DNA of 64,000 nucleotides, from positions 2,292,504-2,356,503 of the forward strand of contig NZ_JADDXT010000002.1 in NCBI RefSeq assembly GCF_015330165.1. The letters run 5' to 3'. The stretch comes from Zobellia roscoffensis (GTDB lineage Bacteria; Bacteroidota; Bacteroidia; Flavobacteriales; Flavobacteriaceae). Positions 45,396 to 54,298 of this stretch are shown here, in pieces (the first letter of the stretch is position 1; each line of letters starts with the position of its first letter). The notes under the pieces were generated by a model, which saw only the letters and a program-made list of their open reading frames with translations, made no database searches and was not told the origin of the DNA. A program made the translations under genes and the position numbers.

Positions 45396-47159
45396 TTAGT
45401 TCAATTCCTCGGTTTTAAATTTATGGTTTATCAAGTCGAGACCATCATCTATTAAACGGCCTACTTTGGGATTATTTAGTTTTACGGTCTGTAAATAGGT
45501 TGAAATCTCATGGGCAAAGTCATGGTCTCCGTTTTCTTTGGCTAACTCGTAAAGTTCTACAGGTAATAACCAATCGTTAGGATACGTATCTCTAATGGCC
45601 TCAAATACTTTGTGCCTAGAAATTGTAATGTTTTTTCCTTCTCTATACTGACGGACCTGCTCGTAATATGCTTCTAATTGCGAATGCGAAGTATTATTTT
45701 TTGGTTTTATAGTGGTGGATGAAACTTTATGGGTAACCAAATCAAAACTGCTTAAATCCGCAGGGCCATTGTATGCCGATACTATTTCCCTGCCTACCGC
45801 CATGCTGTACATTTCATCATCACTCTTAAAGAGCACGTTGTCTTTATGGGTGACAGTACAATTTTTAAAAGTGACTAAAATAATTTCTCCCTGTAAATTT
45901 CGGGTACCAGTGATGATTTCTCCTGTAATCTTTATTTCGCCTTCAAATTCTAGAGAAACGTGTTGTCCTTCAAAAATGTTATAGGCCTTAAGGTCTAGCG
46001 GGCTCATATCTTCTATGGCCAGGTTAATGCCTTTTAGTTTACCCATTGGAGAGCCAAAGCTGGCGGCATGTTTTTTAATACTATGACCTACAAGTTCTTT
46101 ATCTCTAAAAGAGAGTGCGGTTGGCCCATTGGTTTGAAAGAAAGCAGGTTTGCCTTCATATGATATAACCTTATCAAAATTACCTGAAACCTGTAGTCCG
46201 GTACTGAGTTCTATTGTACCTAGTTCCTTGGATGCAATCAATTTGTTTATTCCGCTCAAACCGCCTTTTCGCAAAGCCATAGTGTTCGCAAACTCCTCTA
46301 AAACCTGACTTAGGTAAGCGAAATCTGGAGTAACAAAAAGCTGGGGCTGTGGTTTTGTAATATCAAAAGAAGTATAGGCGGCATCTAAAGAATAGGGCTT
46401 TTTTTCAACTTCATTGGTCATGCACCAAGCACTTTCGCCAATAGAGGAAAGGAGTCCAGCGCCATATATTTTTGGATTTTCCGGTGTGCCTATAAGCCCG
46501 TATTCAACGGTCCACCAGTGCAAGTTTCGTATGAGTGCAATTTCACTGGGTTCGCCCATATTCTCCTGTAGCTCTTCAATTCGGTTTTCGGCCTTGTCAA
46601 TTTTATCTTGTGGAGTACCTTGGGCCTCTTTTATGATAGAAAGGTGGCGAACGGCTTCATATAATTCGTAATCTTTGGCACTAGAAATTGCCTTGGAACC
46701 TATTTCTCCAAATCGTCTTAGATATTCGGCGTATTCAGGATTAGCTATAATAGGGGCATGACCAGCTCCTTCATGTATAATGTCGGGAGCAGGAGTGTAT
46801 TCTATGTGGTCTAATTGACGAATATCAGAAGCAATAACAAGAACATTATATGCTTGGAATTCCATAAATGCCGATGGAGGTATAAACCCGTCAACCGCAA
46901 CTGCAGCCCAACCTATTTCCTTTAAAATACGGTTCATGCCGTACATATTAGGAATATAGTCAATGGAAATCCCCGTTTTCTGTAAGCCCTCCAAGTAGGA
47001 GGTATGGGCTACTTTACTTAGGTAATCCACGTTTTTACGCATTACGTACCTCCAAACAGCCTGGTCTATAGCGGAATAGTCACTATAGTCTTGCGGTTTT
47101 ATATACTGCTGCAAATGCACGGGCAGTTTGTCTAAAACAGGATTGCTAGTGTACGTCAT
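45396..47159 (-). CDS. Aromatic amino acid (phenylalanine) hydroxylase, long form
   Basis: A 587-residue non-heme iron hydroxylase. The catalytic domain lies at about 80-330 with the iron ligands His129 and His134 in IHEGAGHAPI; WWTVEYGLIG carries the third ligand Glu. It would convert Phe to Tyr with tetrahydrobiopterin. Bacterial enzymes are usually under 300 residues; here an extra C-terminal part of about 230 residues (beta-rich, then helical) has no pterin-enzyme motif. Same strand as the esterase, 17 bp apart. Confidence 0.92.
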   Translation of the reverse strand: MTYTSNPVLDKLPVHLQQYIKPQDYSDYSAIDQAVWRYVMRKNVDYLSKVAHTSYLEGLQKTGISIDYIPNMYGMNRILKEIGWAAVAVDGFIPPSAFMEFQAYNVLVIASDIRQLDHIEYTPAPDIIHEGAGHAPIIANPEYAEYLRRFGEIGSKAISSAKDYELYEAVRHLSIIKEAQGTPQDKIDKAENRIEELQENMGEPSEIALIRNLHWWTVEYGLIGTPENPKIYGAGLLSSIGESAWCMTNEVEKKPYSLDAAYTSFDITKPQPQLFVTPDFAYLSQVLEEFANTMALRKGGLSGINKLIASKELGTIELSTGLQVSGNFDKVISYEGKPAFFQTNGPTALSFRDKELVGHSIKKHAASFGSPMGKLKGINLAIEDMSPLDLKAYNIFEGQHVSLEFEGEIKITGEIITGTRNLQGEIILVTFKNCTVTHKDNVLFKSDDEMYSMAVGREIVSAYNGPADLSSFDLVTHKVSSTTIKPKNNTSHSQLEAYYEQVRQYREGKNITISRHKVFEAIRDTYPNDWLLPVELYELAKENGDHDFAHEISTYLQTVKLNNPKVGRLIDDGLDLINHKFKTEELN

Positions 47160-47243
47160 ACTAGAGGGTTTCTTTTATAAAGGTACAAAAAAGGGCAGAT
47201 AGGGTTTTTTCTTTTAATTCTTTTTCGATAAACGAGAAAGACC

Positions 47244-47273
47244 TAAAAAAAGCTCTTTTGATTAAAAGAGCTT
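47244..47273 (-). terminator. Terminator of the DUF4136 gene
   Basis: On the minus strand AAAGCTCTTTT pairs with AAAAGAGCTTT around loop AATC and is followed by TTTT; the reverse side also has a partial T-run. Confidence 0.75.
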
Positions 47274-47304
47274 TGGTATTTTTGGTGTGCCTAATTTATT
47301 TCCA

Positions 47305-47865
47305 TTATTTAGTGGCCACAATATTAGGTGGGTATTGCATTAGAATTTCAGATACGAATTCTTGAATACGCTCCTCTTTCTTGGCTATGTTACCGGTGGT
47401 TGTTAGGTTTCCAACACCCTTACCTTGCCAAACTAATTCTTTACTTTTTGAGTCTATTAGGTCTATGTATAATGAACCTTCGGTGCGGGTGCTGACATTA
47501 TTGCCACCGCCCCAGCCTGGCCCCCAGTAATACGGGTTCCAGCCCCAGCCCCAACCACCACCCCAGTAGTTGTTGTAGATATCAACTTGTTCTTTTTCCT
47601 TAGTGAAAATACTCACTAAAATATCTGGGTTTTCAGATTTGGAAAAGCCACGTTTGGTCATTTCGGACTCTATGGCTCTAAGGATTCTCTTTTTGTCCAA
47701 ATCGGAAATTTGGGATTTGTCAATTCCGGTCTTATAAAAAGCATAGGATTTGTAACTGTTGAAATTGGCTTCTTTGTCGTAGTCAGAAAGCACACGTACA
47801 GAGGTACACGAACTTAAAAATAGCAACACGAGCATGGGCACCACTAAAATTTTAATCTTTTTCAT
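47305..47865 (-). CDS. DUF4136 lipoprotein
   Basis: A 186-residue lipoprotein (lipobox LSSC, Cys20). DUF4136 pattern: VLSDYDKEANFNSYKSYAFY at the start, an ALxxE-type helix (ILRAIESEMTKRGF) and a Trp/Gly-rich insert (about 102-124, WGGGWGWGWNPYYWG). Envelope-located; function unknown. Followed by its own terminator. Confidence 0.9.
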   Translation of the reverse strand: MKKIKILVVPMLVLLFLSSCTSVRVLSDYDKEANFNSYKSYAFYKTGIDKSQISDLDKKRILRAIESEMTKRGFSKSENPDILVSIFTKEKEQVDIYNNYWGGGWGWGWNPYYWGPGWGGGNNVSTRTEGSLYIDLIDSKSKELVWQGKGVGNLTTTGNIAKKEERIQEFVSEILMQYPPNIVATK

Positions 47866-47943
47866 AACTAATTATCGTATTTGGTGTTAATACATCATTT
47901 TCTTCAGGAAAATAGTCTCAAAAATCATGCCGAACAACAGTGT

Positions 47944-48117
47944 TTATTGACGGTTCGTTTTAGGGTCGAAACCATATGGGCAGTGTCTGCAACCACTCTC
48001 GCAACAATAGCCTCTCTTTAAATGATACTGTTTTGTAAAAACTCTATACCCTTCTTCCGATAGGTAGAAGTCGCCTTCTTCTGGCGGAATTATTTTTTTC
48101 ATTAACTTATCTTCCAT
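47944..48117 (-). CDS. Small Cys-rich protein, DUF5522-like (57 aa)
   Basis: A 57-residue protein read from ATG 48117. It contains FYLSEEGYRVFTKQYHLKRG followed by the Cys cluster GYCCESGCRHCPYGF, a CC-x3-C-x2-C pattern typical of DUF5522, suggesting metal binding. A second in-frame ATG at codon 6 is an alternative start. Function unknown. Confidence 0.8.
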   Translation of the reverse strand: MEDKLMKKIIPPEEGDFYLSEEGYRVFTKQYHLKRGYCCESGCRHCPYGFDPKTNRQ

Positions 48118-48270
48118 TTCATTCTAGATTAAAATTACTGCATTATTGTTGATAAAGAGCTAAAAAGGATTCTAAAAACGTACATCTTATAGCCTTTAGC
48201 AGTATTTTAACGAATGATTACAATTATAGCGGCAAAGTTGTGTTATCGAATAAGATGGTCTAGTAACAAT

Positions 48271-48278
48271 TAACTTTG
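48271..48278 (+). promoter_or_regulatory. Possible -7 element for the HExxH protein
   Basis: TAACTTTG, an exact TAnnTTTG, 25 bases before ATG 48304. No TTG at the proper spacing. Its position favours ATG 48304 over GTG 48283, which would fall at the transcript start. Confidence 0.4.
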
Positions 48279-48303
48279 TTAAGTGCCGTTTAAACCTTTG
48301 ATT

Positions 48304-48642
48304 ATGATCTTAGTCTTTAAACATTTTTTTTATAAGAACTATGTTGGTCTATCACTTTGGCCTTTTATCATTTTAAAACATGATGAGCTCAAAGAAGATA
48401 TTGTTTTGATCAATCATGAGAAGATTCATTTAAAACAACAACAAGAACTGTTGATTGTTTTCTTCTACTTTTTCTATATCTCGGAATGGCTAATACGTAC
48501 CATATTCTATTTGGATAGTTATAAGGCGTACCAGAATATTAGCTTTGAGAGGGAGGCCTACTCAAATGAGAAGAACCTAAATTATACGAGTGAGCGTAAT
48601 GCATTTAGTTTCTTTAAATATTTATTCAGGAAAGAAGCTTAA
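48304..48642 (+). CDS. Small protein with HExxH motif and membrane-like helix
   Basis: A 112-residue protein with HEKIH (His38, Glu39, His42), the zinc-protease signature, followed by a hydrophobic segment (about 49-68, LLIVFFYFFYISEWLIRTIF) and FEREAYSNE, where a Glu could serve as third ligand as in gluzincins. It resembles the metalloprotease core of M56-type proteins but is much shorter. Function unknown; activity not proven. Confidence 0.7.
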   Translation: MILVFKHFFYKNYVGLSLWPFIILKHDELKEDIVLINHEKIHLKQQQELLIVFFYFFYISEWLIRTIFYLDSYKAYQNISFEREAYSNEKNLNYTSERNAFSFFKYLFRKEA

Positions 48643-48705
48643 TCTATTAAGCATGGTTGTTGCTAGGTTTTAATAGTACTGTATTTCACACTACTTTTGT
48701 GAAAT

Positions 48706-49617
48706 ATGCGTGTAACAACTGTCAATCAAGAAGTACATTTGCCAATACTGGCCCAAAAAGGGGTTTCTCTTGTTATTAAAAGGGAAGACCGTATCCACCC
48801 CTTAATTTCTGGCAACAAATACAGAAAGCTAAAATACAATCTAGAGGAAGCAAAAGCAGAAGGTTTTGGTACGCTTTTGACTTTTGGAGGTGCTTTTTCC
48901 AATCATATTGCGGCAACTGCCTATGCAGGGAAAATTCACAATTTGAAGACTGTTGGCATTATTAGAGGAGAAGAAATTGCTCAAAAATGGCAGGAGAACA
49001 GTACTTTAAAGTTGGCCCAATCCCATGGTATGAAGTTTAAGTTTGTTTCACGGGATCTATATAGACAAAAGGAAATTCCCAATTTTTTAGAGGAGCTAAA
49101 AAATGAATTCGGAGATTTTTATCTTTTACCGGAGGGTGGAACCAATCCTTTGGCCATAAAGGGGTGTCAGGAGATTCTAACCCCTGCCGATGCTGATTTT
49201 GACGTAATCTGCTGTGCTGTAGGTACAGGCGGTACAATTGCCGGTATTAGCAATGCGGCTTCTAGTTCACAAAAAGTTTTGGGGTTTCCAGCACTCAAAG
49301 GCGATTTTTTACAAGAAGATATTTGTAAATTCGCAGCAAGAAATAATTGGGAATTGCAATCCGATTATCATTTTGGGGGCTATGCCAAGGTTACTGGGGA
49401 GTTGGTTGACTTTATGAATACTTTTTTAAAGAAGACGAAAATTCAGCTGGATCCCATTTATACGGGAAAATTACTTTTTGGAATAATGGATTTGGTCCAA
49501 AAAGATTATTTCTCTCCCAAAACTAATATTTTGGCTATCCACACAGGAGGTCTACAGGGTATAGAAGGAGTGAATCGCATTTTGCAAAAGAAAAAACTAC
49601 CATTAATAAACGTATGA
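48706..49617 (+). CDS. 1-aminocyclopropane-1-carboxylate deaminase / D-cysteine desulfhydrase family
   Basis: A 303-residue PLP enzyme of fold type II. The cofactor Lys is Lys38 in SGNKYRKLKYN; GGAFSNHIAATAYAG and the phosphate-binding GTGGTIAGI are present. Members deaminate ACC or desulfurate D-cysteine; the choice cannot be made from these motifs. The stop overlaps the ATG of the glucosaminidase by 4 bp (ATGA). Confidence 0.92.
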   Translation: MRVTTVNQEVHLPILAQKGVSLVIKREDRIHPLISGNKYRKLKYNLEEAKAEGFGTLLTFGGAFSNHIAATAYAGKIHNLKTVGIIRGEEIAQKWQENSTLKLAQSHGMKFKFVSRDLYRQKEIPNFLEELKNEFGDFYLLPEGGTNPLAIKGCQEILTPADADFDVICCAVGTGGTIAGISNAASSSQKVLGFPALKGDFLQEDICKFAARNNWELQSDYHFGGYAKVTGELVDFMNTFLKKTKIQLDPIYTGKLLFGIMDLVQKDYFSPKTNILAIHTGGLQGIEGVNRILQKKKLPLINV

Positions 49618-50468
49618 TACGTAGACTGATAATAGCATCGCTTCTAAGTATATTTTTTATAGGATGTAAGGCCAAACGAACGGTTTCTACCCGAAAAGAA
49701 GCTCCTCCTAAGAGAACTGAGGCTGTAGTCGTAAAGAAAGAAACGAAGATTACTGACGATGGACTTTATCCTATGCCCGAAGATACCGGTAAGTTCATTC
49801 GTTTTACGATTAACTCGCCGGAAGAGTATATTGAAACCTTCTCCGAAGTCGCTCAGATGGAAATGAAGGCTTACGGTATTCCAGCAAGTATCACCTTGGC
49901 TCAAGGACTATTGGAAAGTGGACTTGGAAAAGGCGCTTTGGCACTAAAAACAAACAATCATTTTGGGATAAAATGCCACACAGGTTGGGAGGGCGATTAT
50001 GATTTTCATGATGATGATGAGAAAGGGGAGTGCTTCAGGAAATACAATCACCCCATGTACTCTTATCGTGATCATAGTATTTTTTTAAGAAACCGTTCTC
50101 GCTATGCCTTTTTGTTCGATTATAGAAATGATGATTATAAAAAGTGGGCAAAGGGTCTTAGACAGGCCGGATATGCCACGGATAAGCATTATCCACAGAA
50201 GCTAATTTCATTAATTGAGCGTTATAAATTGTATGCTTTTGATACTGAAATTGCGAAGCAAGGCTACGGGCAAAGAAAAGAAGCACCGGTTGTTGCTACT
50301 CGTACCAAAAGTCAAGTTCATGTAGTTCAGAAGGGAGATACGCTATACTCTATATCTAGGTCATATTCGGTCTCCGTTGATGATTTAAAAAGATGGAACT
50401 ACATGTATGATAATAATTTGGCCATTGGTCAAGAACTTACCGTTAAGACACAAAATTTCAATAAATAG
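49614..50468 (+). CDS. Glucosaminidase with LysM domain (lipoprotein)
   Basis: A 284-residue lipoprotein (lipobox FIGC, Cys18). The glucosaminidase (Flg_hydrolase-like) domain spans about 70-215 with catalytic Glu101 in LAQGLLESGLG; a single LysM peptidoglycan-binding domain follows (about 238-281, VQKGDTLYSISRSYSVSVDDLKRWN). It would hydrolyse the peptidoglycan glycan strand during growth or division. Translationally coupled to the deaminase gene upstream and followed without gap by hemL. Confidence 0.93.
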   Translation: MIRRLIIASLLSIFFIGCKAKRTVSTRKEAPPKRTEAVVVKKETKITDDGLYPMPEDTGKFIRFTINSPEEYIETFSEVAQMEMKAYGIPASITLAQGLLESGLGKGALALKTNNHFGIKCHTGWEGDYDFHDDDEKGECFRKYNHPMYSYRDHSIFLRNRSRYAFLFDYRNDDYKKWAKGLRQAGYATDKHYPQKLISLIERYKLYAFDTEIAKQGYGQRKEAPVVATRTKSQVHVVQKGDTLYSISRSYSVSVDDLKRWNYMYDNNLAIGQELTVKTQNFNK

Positions 50469-51749
50469 ATGTTATATCAAAGAAGTAGCGCCTTGTTTGC
50501 AGAGGCACAAAAATATATTCCAGGAGGTGTAAATTCACCCGTTCGTGCATTTAAAGCAGTTGGCGGTGATCCAATTTTCGTAAAGAAAGCTAAAGGCGCT
50601 TACCTGTATGATGAAGATGGTAATAAGTTGATAGACTATATTGCCTCTTGGGGCCCACTTATTTTGGGACATGCTCATGAACCCGTAATAAATGCGGTAA
50701 TCGAGAAAGCAAAGCAAGGTACTTCTTTTGGTATGCCTACCGAAATTGAAACTCAGCTTGCCCAATTGGCTGTTTCAATGGTGCCTAATATTGATAAAAT
50801 TAGATTCGTAAATAGCGGAACGGAAGCCTGTATGAGTGCAGTTCGTTTGGCACGTGGATATACCGGAAAGGATAAGATTATAAAATTTGCAGGTTGTTAT
50901 CATGGTCATTCCGATTCGTTTTTGATACAAGCGGGTAGTGGTGCGGTTACTTTTGGTAGTCCAAATAGCCCTGGTGTTACCCAAGGTACGGCAAAAGATA
51001 CTTTGTTGGCAAAGTACAACGATCTAGAGAGTGTTCGTGAATTGGTTGCAGCCAATAAAGGTGAAATAGCAACGGTAATTATTGAACCGGTTGCGGGTAA
51101 TATGGGATGTATTATTCCTTCGGATGAGTTTATCAAGGGACTTCGGGAACTTTGTACCGAAGAAGGAATCCTTTTGTTGTTCGATGAGGTGATGACCGGC
51201 TTCCGTTTAGGAAAAGGTGGTGCTCAGGAAGCTTTGGGTATTGATGCCGATATTGTGTGCTTTGGAAAGGTTATAGGCGGAGGTCTGCCTGTAGGTGCTT
51301 TTGCCGCACGCGCGGAAATTATGTCGCATTTGGCACCTGAAGGCCCAGTATATCAAGCAGGAACCTTAAGTGGAAATCCATTAGCAATGGCTGCAGGATT
51401 GGCTATGCTTACTGAATTGAACAATAATCCGGAAGTTTTTGAAAGCTTGGCTAAAAAGACGGCTTACCTCCATGAAGGTTTAGATGCCGTTTTAAAGGAA
51501 AAAGAGATTCCGTATCAAATCAACCGATTTGGTAGTATGATATCTGTTCATTTTACAGAAGATGAGGTTGTTGATTTTGAAAGTTCTGCAAAAGGAAATA
51601 ATGACACTTTTAAAAAGTACTTTCACGGTATGTTGGAGAACGGTATTTACCTGCCACCAAGTGCTTTTGAGAGTTACTTCTTAAATGATGCCTTAACGTA
51701 TGATGATATTGATGCCACCGTGGCCGCTTTAAAAAAGATAGAATTTTAA
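50469..51749 (+). CDS. hemL: Glutamate-1-semialdehyde 2,1-aminomutase
   Basis: A 426-residue PLP enzyme that makes 5-aminolevulinate for tetrapyrrole synthesis. FVNSGTEACMSAVRLARGYTG, GCYHGHSDSFLIQAGSG and the cofactor Lys267 in CFGKVIGGGLP are clear HemL features. Full length. Starts directly at the base after the glucosaminidase stop and ends directly where the convergent DUF1059 gene ends. Confidence 0.97.
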   Translation: MLYQRSSALFAEAQKYIPGGVNSPVRAFKAVGGDPIFVKKAKGAYLYDEDGNKLIDYIASWGPLILGHAHEPVINAVIEKAKQGTSFGMPTEIETQLAQLAVSMVPNIDKIRFVNSGTEACMSAVRLARGYTGKDKIIKFAGCYHGHSDSFLIQAGSGAVTFGSPNSPGVTQGTAKDTLLAKYNDLESVRELVAANKGEIATVIIEPVAGNMGCIIPSDEFIKGLRELCTEEGILLLFDEVMTGFRLGKGGAQEALGIDADIVCFGKVIGGGLPVGAFAARAEIMSHLAPEGPVYQAGTLSGNPLAMAAGLAMLTELNNNPEVFESLAKKTAYLHEGLDAVLKEKEIPYQINRFGSMISVHFTEDEVVDFESSAKGNNDTFKKYFHGMLENGIYLPPSAFESYFLNDALTYDDIDATVAALKKIEF

Positions 51750-51989
51750 TCACAAGTTTTCGGGCAGTGAAGCAAATTCTTTTCGTTTGTTTTCAAACCA
51801 TGCTTGCATGCCTTCGGGCGATTGCATAAGGTTGCGCATTTCATTCATCGCTTCTAAATGGGCGGAGTCTTTCTTTTGAAACATTTCCGCTCCATGTTTT
51901 TTGCTCAATTCAGCTATTTCTTCAAAGGTATTAGCAGAGAATTTTGTGTCACAGGCTCCCCCTAATTGCTTGCAGGTCATTGTTTTCAT
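51750..51989 (-). CDS. DUF1059-like small protein
   Basis: A 79-residue soluble protein starting MKTMTCKQLGGACD, the DUF1059 pattern with two conserved Cys (6 and 13), then two helices (TFEEIAELSKKHGAEMF). Function unknown. Its stop codon abuts the hemL stop (no spacer between the convergent genes). Confidence 0.85.
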   Translation of the reverse strand: MKTMTCKQLGGACDTKFSANTFEEIAELSKKHGAEMFQKKDSAHLEAMNEMRNLMQSPEGMQAWFENKRKEFASLPENL

Positions 51990-52017
51990 AGGTCAGTTTT
52001 TATGATTAGCATTTATG

Positions 52018-52506
52018 CTAGTTATAAAGCATTCGTATTCTATTTTCGTCTAGTGTATCATGGATGTGAAAAAAGTACTTTTCCTGCCATTTTTGAGTTG
52101 TAATGGCCTGTTTACTTTTTGTCACATCCCAAGGAGGATATACGCGAAAACCTCTTTTGCCCTCTTTTTTTTCAGTCGATATTATTCCTTTCTCTAGTAA
52201 GCGTTTTTTGGGAAAAACGAATTGCCCGGAAAAATTATCCTTACTGGCAGCTATTACAAAAAAGTCGAAATAATCACTTTCTTCAAAAGGACAAATTACA
52301 CCCGTTTTAGCGCGTTTCCAGAAAGTAACAAATTGTCCAACTTTCTTTGGAGTTATTTTCGCTTTCCTAAAGATAATTATTTTTGACCCAAGATGAAACC
52401 TACAAGCATCATAATCTTGACTTTCCGCTTCAATCGTAAATTTTGTTAGCGATAACTTTAAGGGTTCATAAACCTGAGAAATAGCATTTTTAATTGAGAA
52501 ATTCAT
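52018..52506 (-). CDS. MepB family protein
   Basis: A 162-residue soluble protein of the MepB family: DYDACRFHLGSKIIIFRKAKITPKKVGQFVTFWKR, then DYFDFFVIAAS, FVFPKKRLLEKGI and KGKRGFRVYPPWD-like residues near the end. In Staphylococcus mepB is in the mepRAB multidrug operon, but the biochemical function is unknown. Alone here; no MATE pump beside it. Confidence 0.88.
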   Translation of the reverse strand: MNFSIKNAISQVYEPLKLSLTKFTIEAESQDYDACRFHLGSKIIIFRKAKITPKKVGQFVTFWKRAKTGVICPFEESDYFDFFVIAASKDNFSGQFVFPKKRLLEKGIISTEKKEGKRGFRVYPPWDVTKSKQAITTQKWQEKYFFHIHDTLDENRIRMLYN

Positions 52507-52587
52507 ATGTGTGATCTAAGTCTTTAATGAAAAGTATAATTCTTGTGCTGCATCGTAAACCTAATCAAATATGTAGAAAATAAGCAC

Positions 52588-52616
52588 AAAAAAAGAGTTG
52601 CATTGTGGCAACTCTT
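52588..52616 (-). terminator. Terminator of the Spy-like gene
   Basis: On the minus strand GAGTTGC pairs with GCAACTC around a 6-base loop and is followed by TTTTTTT. Confidence 0.8.
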
Positions 52617-52642
52617 CTTTCTTAAAAATCAACTTCATCTAT

Positions 52643-53086
52643 TTATTTCCTCGCTTTACGCTCTCCCTTATTCTCTTTGGAGTGCTTTTTCCCTCTGCGT
52701 TTGTGCATTTTCTCCCATTTCTCATATTGCTCAGCAGAAAGGATATCTTTCATATCGGCTTTAAAAGCAATCATTTTGTCCAATCTTGCATTTTGCATGG
52801 CATATCTTTCTTCGGAAGTCGGTTTTTTACGTTCGCCTTCTTCTCTCTGTGCTTTGCGTTCTTCGTGTTTGGCTTTACGCTCTTTTGCTTCTTCCAAATG
52901 AATGGCCTTTATTTTCTGTTGTTGACCAGACGTTAAGTCTAAGGCCAAGGTCATTTTTTTGGTTTGAAGTGTGGCCATTTGTTCTGCGGTCAAATCTTTC
53001 ATTTGATCTCTACCATGTCCTTTTTCCTTCTGGGCCATTGCGGTAAGCCCAACCATACATACTAATGCTACAAGTATCTTTTTCAT
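52643..53086 (-). CDS. Spy/CpxP-like periplasmic protein (LTxxQ type)
   Basis: A 147-residue periplasmic protein: signal peptide (VALVCMVGLTAMAQ), then charged helices with LTxxQ-type motifs (LTAEQMATLQ, LTSGQQQKIKAIH, LSAEQYEKWEKM) and a strongly basic tail (KRRGKKHSKENKGERKARK). Resembles Spy/DUF4890 chaperone-like proteins that respond to envelope stress. A CpxAR-type system is not visible nearby. Confidence 0.85.
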   Translation of the reverse strand: MKKILVALVCMVGLTAMAQKEKGHGRDQMKDLTAEQMATLQTKKMTLALDLTSGQQQKIKAIHLEEAKERKAKHEERKAQREEGERKKPTSEERYAMQNARLDKMIAFKADMKDILSAEQYEKWEKMHKRRGKKHSKENKGERKARK

Positions 53087-53196
53087 GTTTTTAATTTTAA
53101 TGATTATACTACTTAGAGTGGAAAAATGGAGAATGGTTTAACGTATGTTATTTTTTTATCAATTAATTAATAGATGATTAGACGGGATTTTGAGGT

Positions 53197-53232
53197 ATAA
53201 AAAAAGGGCAAAGAAATGCTTCTTCGCCCTCA
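53197..53232 (-). terminator. Terminator of the 51-aa gene
   Basis: On the minus strand GGGCGAAGAA and TTCTTTGCCC form a 10-bp stem (one mismatch) with loop GCAT, followed by TTTTTTT. Confidence 0.8.
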
Positions 53233-53261
53233 CATAGTAGGTCGTTCAATGTTTATGTATT

Positions 53262-53417
53262 CTAGTCCAGTGCCTCTGGGGAAATAACTTGTTCCATATC
53301 TGCAGATGCCATTTCTATAGTCTGGGGAGACTGTTCAGAATTGGTTTGATTGTAATAAATAATTGATGCAATTACGAATCCTGCTAGGTATAAAGAACTT
53401 TTAAGTTTTTGAGACAT
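53262..53417 (-). CDS. Small membrane protein (51 aa), hypothetical
   Basis: Read from ATG 53417: a Lys-rich start, one membrane segment (about 8-22, SLYLAGFVIASIIYY) and an acidic, Met-rich tail (IEMASADMEQVISPEALD). The clear topology and the terminator immediately downstream support a real gene. Family unknown to me. The stretch 53418-53647 upstream holds nothing else I can identify. Confidence 0.6.
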   Translation of the reverse strand: MSQKLKSSLYLAGFVIASIIYYNQTNSEQSPQTIEMASADMEQVISPEALD

Positions 53418-53647
53418 GGCGTATGTTTTTTGATTCTGATACTAATTTAGACAAAACAATTAGGCGGGTGAAAAGCTTGTTGTAAAGCGACCTTAGGGTG
53501 TGGTCAAATAGTACAAACTTGTTGTTTGTAAAATCACTTCATCATGGTTTAATGTATTTCGTAGATGTTGTAAAGGGATTGAGGCTAGATTAACAATGGT
53601 TCTTATTTTAAGTGTTTTTGTGCCTCAAAATTTTTGTTACTTAAATT

Positions 53648-54298
53648 CTAATTTTTTTGAATTGCCAGTGTGTGTGAAAGATAAACCACTGGAACAATGT
53701 AAGTGGGTAGATAAATATATGGGAATTGTAAAACTGCAATATTGGGTTGGTCAAAAGCCAACTGCTGTATAGGTAATGGTGATGATAGAATTGCTATGAA
53801 GACAATAGTAGTTAGAAAGAGAAGTCCTAAAATATTCCAAGCTAGAATAAAAGATCGGGAAAGGTTCTTTTTAGCATATAGTAAGTATAAAAGAATGATT
53901 AGAGCCGATATTCCCATTATAATGTCAAAATTCCATCCTTTAAAAGTCATCAGAATAGGGACTTTCTTTTGTAGAAATAATTGAAAAAGGATGAGTTCAA
54001 CCGGGATACGAACGATATGAACAGCGACTAAAAACTTAGGTTTGATTTTATTTAAACGGACTATTTTATAAATCCATGCAAAAGCAAGGATGGAAGGGAT
54101 AATTGTAAAAATAAACCGAGGAGGTTTTGCTTTAGTATTTTCAAAATATCCGTTATGTGCAATTAGACCAATAATAAGAAGCCAGAGTATACTGAAAACA
54201 AAAAACCTTTTGTCTTTTCCTGTTCCTAGATAAAAAAGAATTAAGGATAAAAGGGTAGTCGCAATAAATAGATACTGTAGCATAGTGTTAGTTTCCAA
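53648..54298 (-). CDS. Hypothetical membrane protein
   Basis: A 216-residue integral membrane protein with about six to seven hydrophobic segments, the last near the C-terminus (FPYIYLPTYIVPVVYLSHTL). No recognised family; the pattern recalls small membrane proteins next to DinB-type genes in Flavobacteriia. Its start overlaps the end of the DUF1569 gene by 11 bp, so it is co-translated. Confidence 0.8.
   Translation of the reverse strand: METNTMLQYLFIATTLLSLILFYLGTGKDKRFFVFSILWLLIIGLIAHNGYFENTKAKPPRFIFTIIPSILAFAWIYKIVRLNKIKPKFLVAVHIVRIPVELILFQLFLQKKVPILMTFKGWNFDIIMGISALIILLYLLYAKKNLSRSFILAWNILGLLFLTTIVFIAILSSPLPIQQLAFDQPNIAVLQFPYIYLPTYIVPVVYLSHTLAIQKN

Noticed and set aside
48692..48699. 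TACTTTTG as -7 promoter element of the PLP deaminase gene
   Set aside because: It ends 6 bases before the ATG, which would make the transcript leaderless, and has no TTG at the right spacing; chance is as likely.
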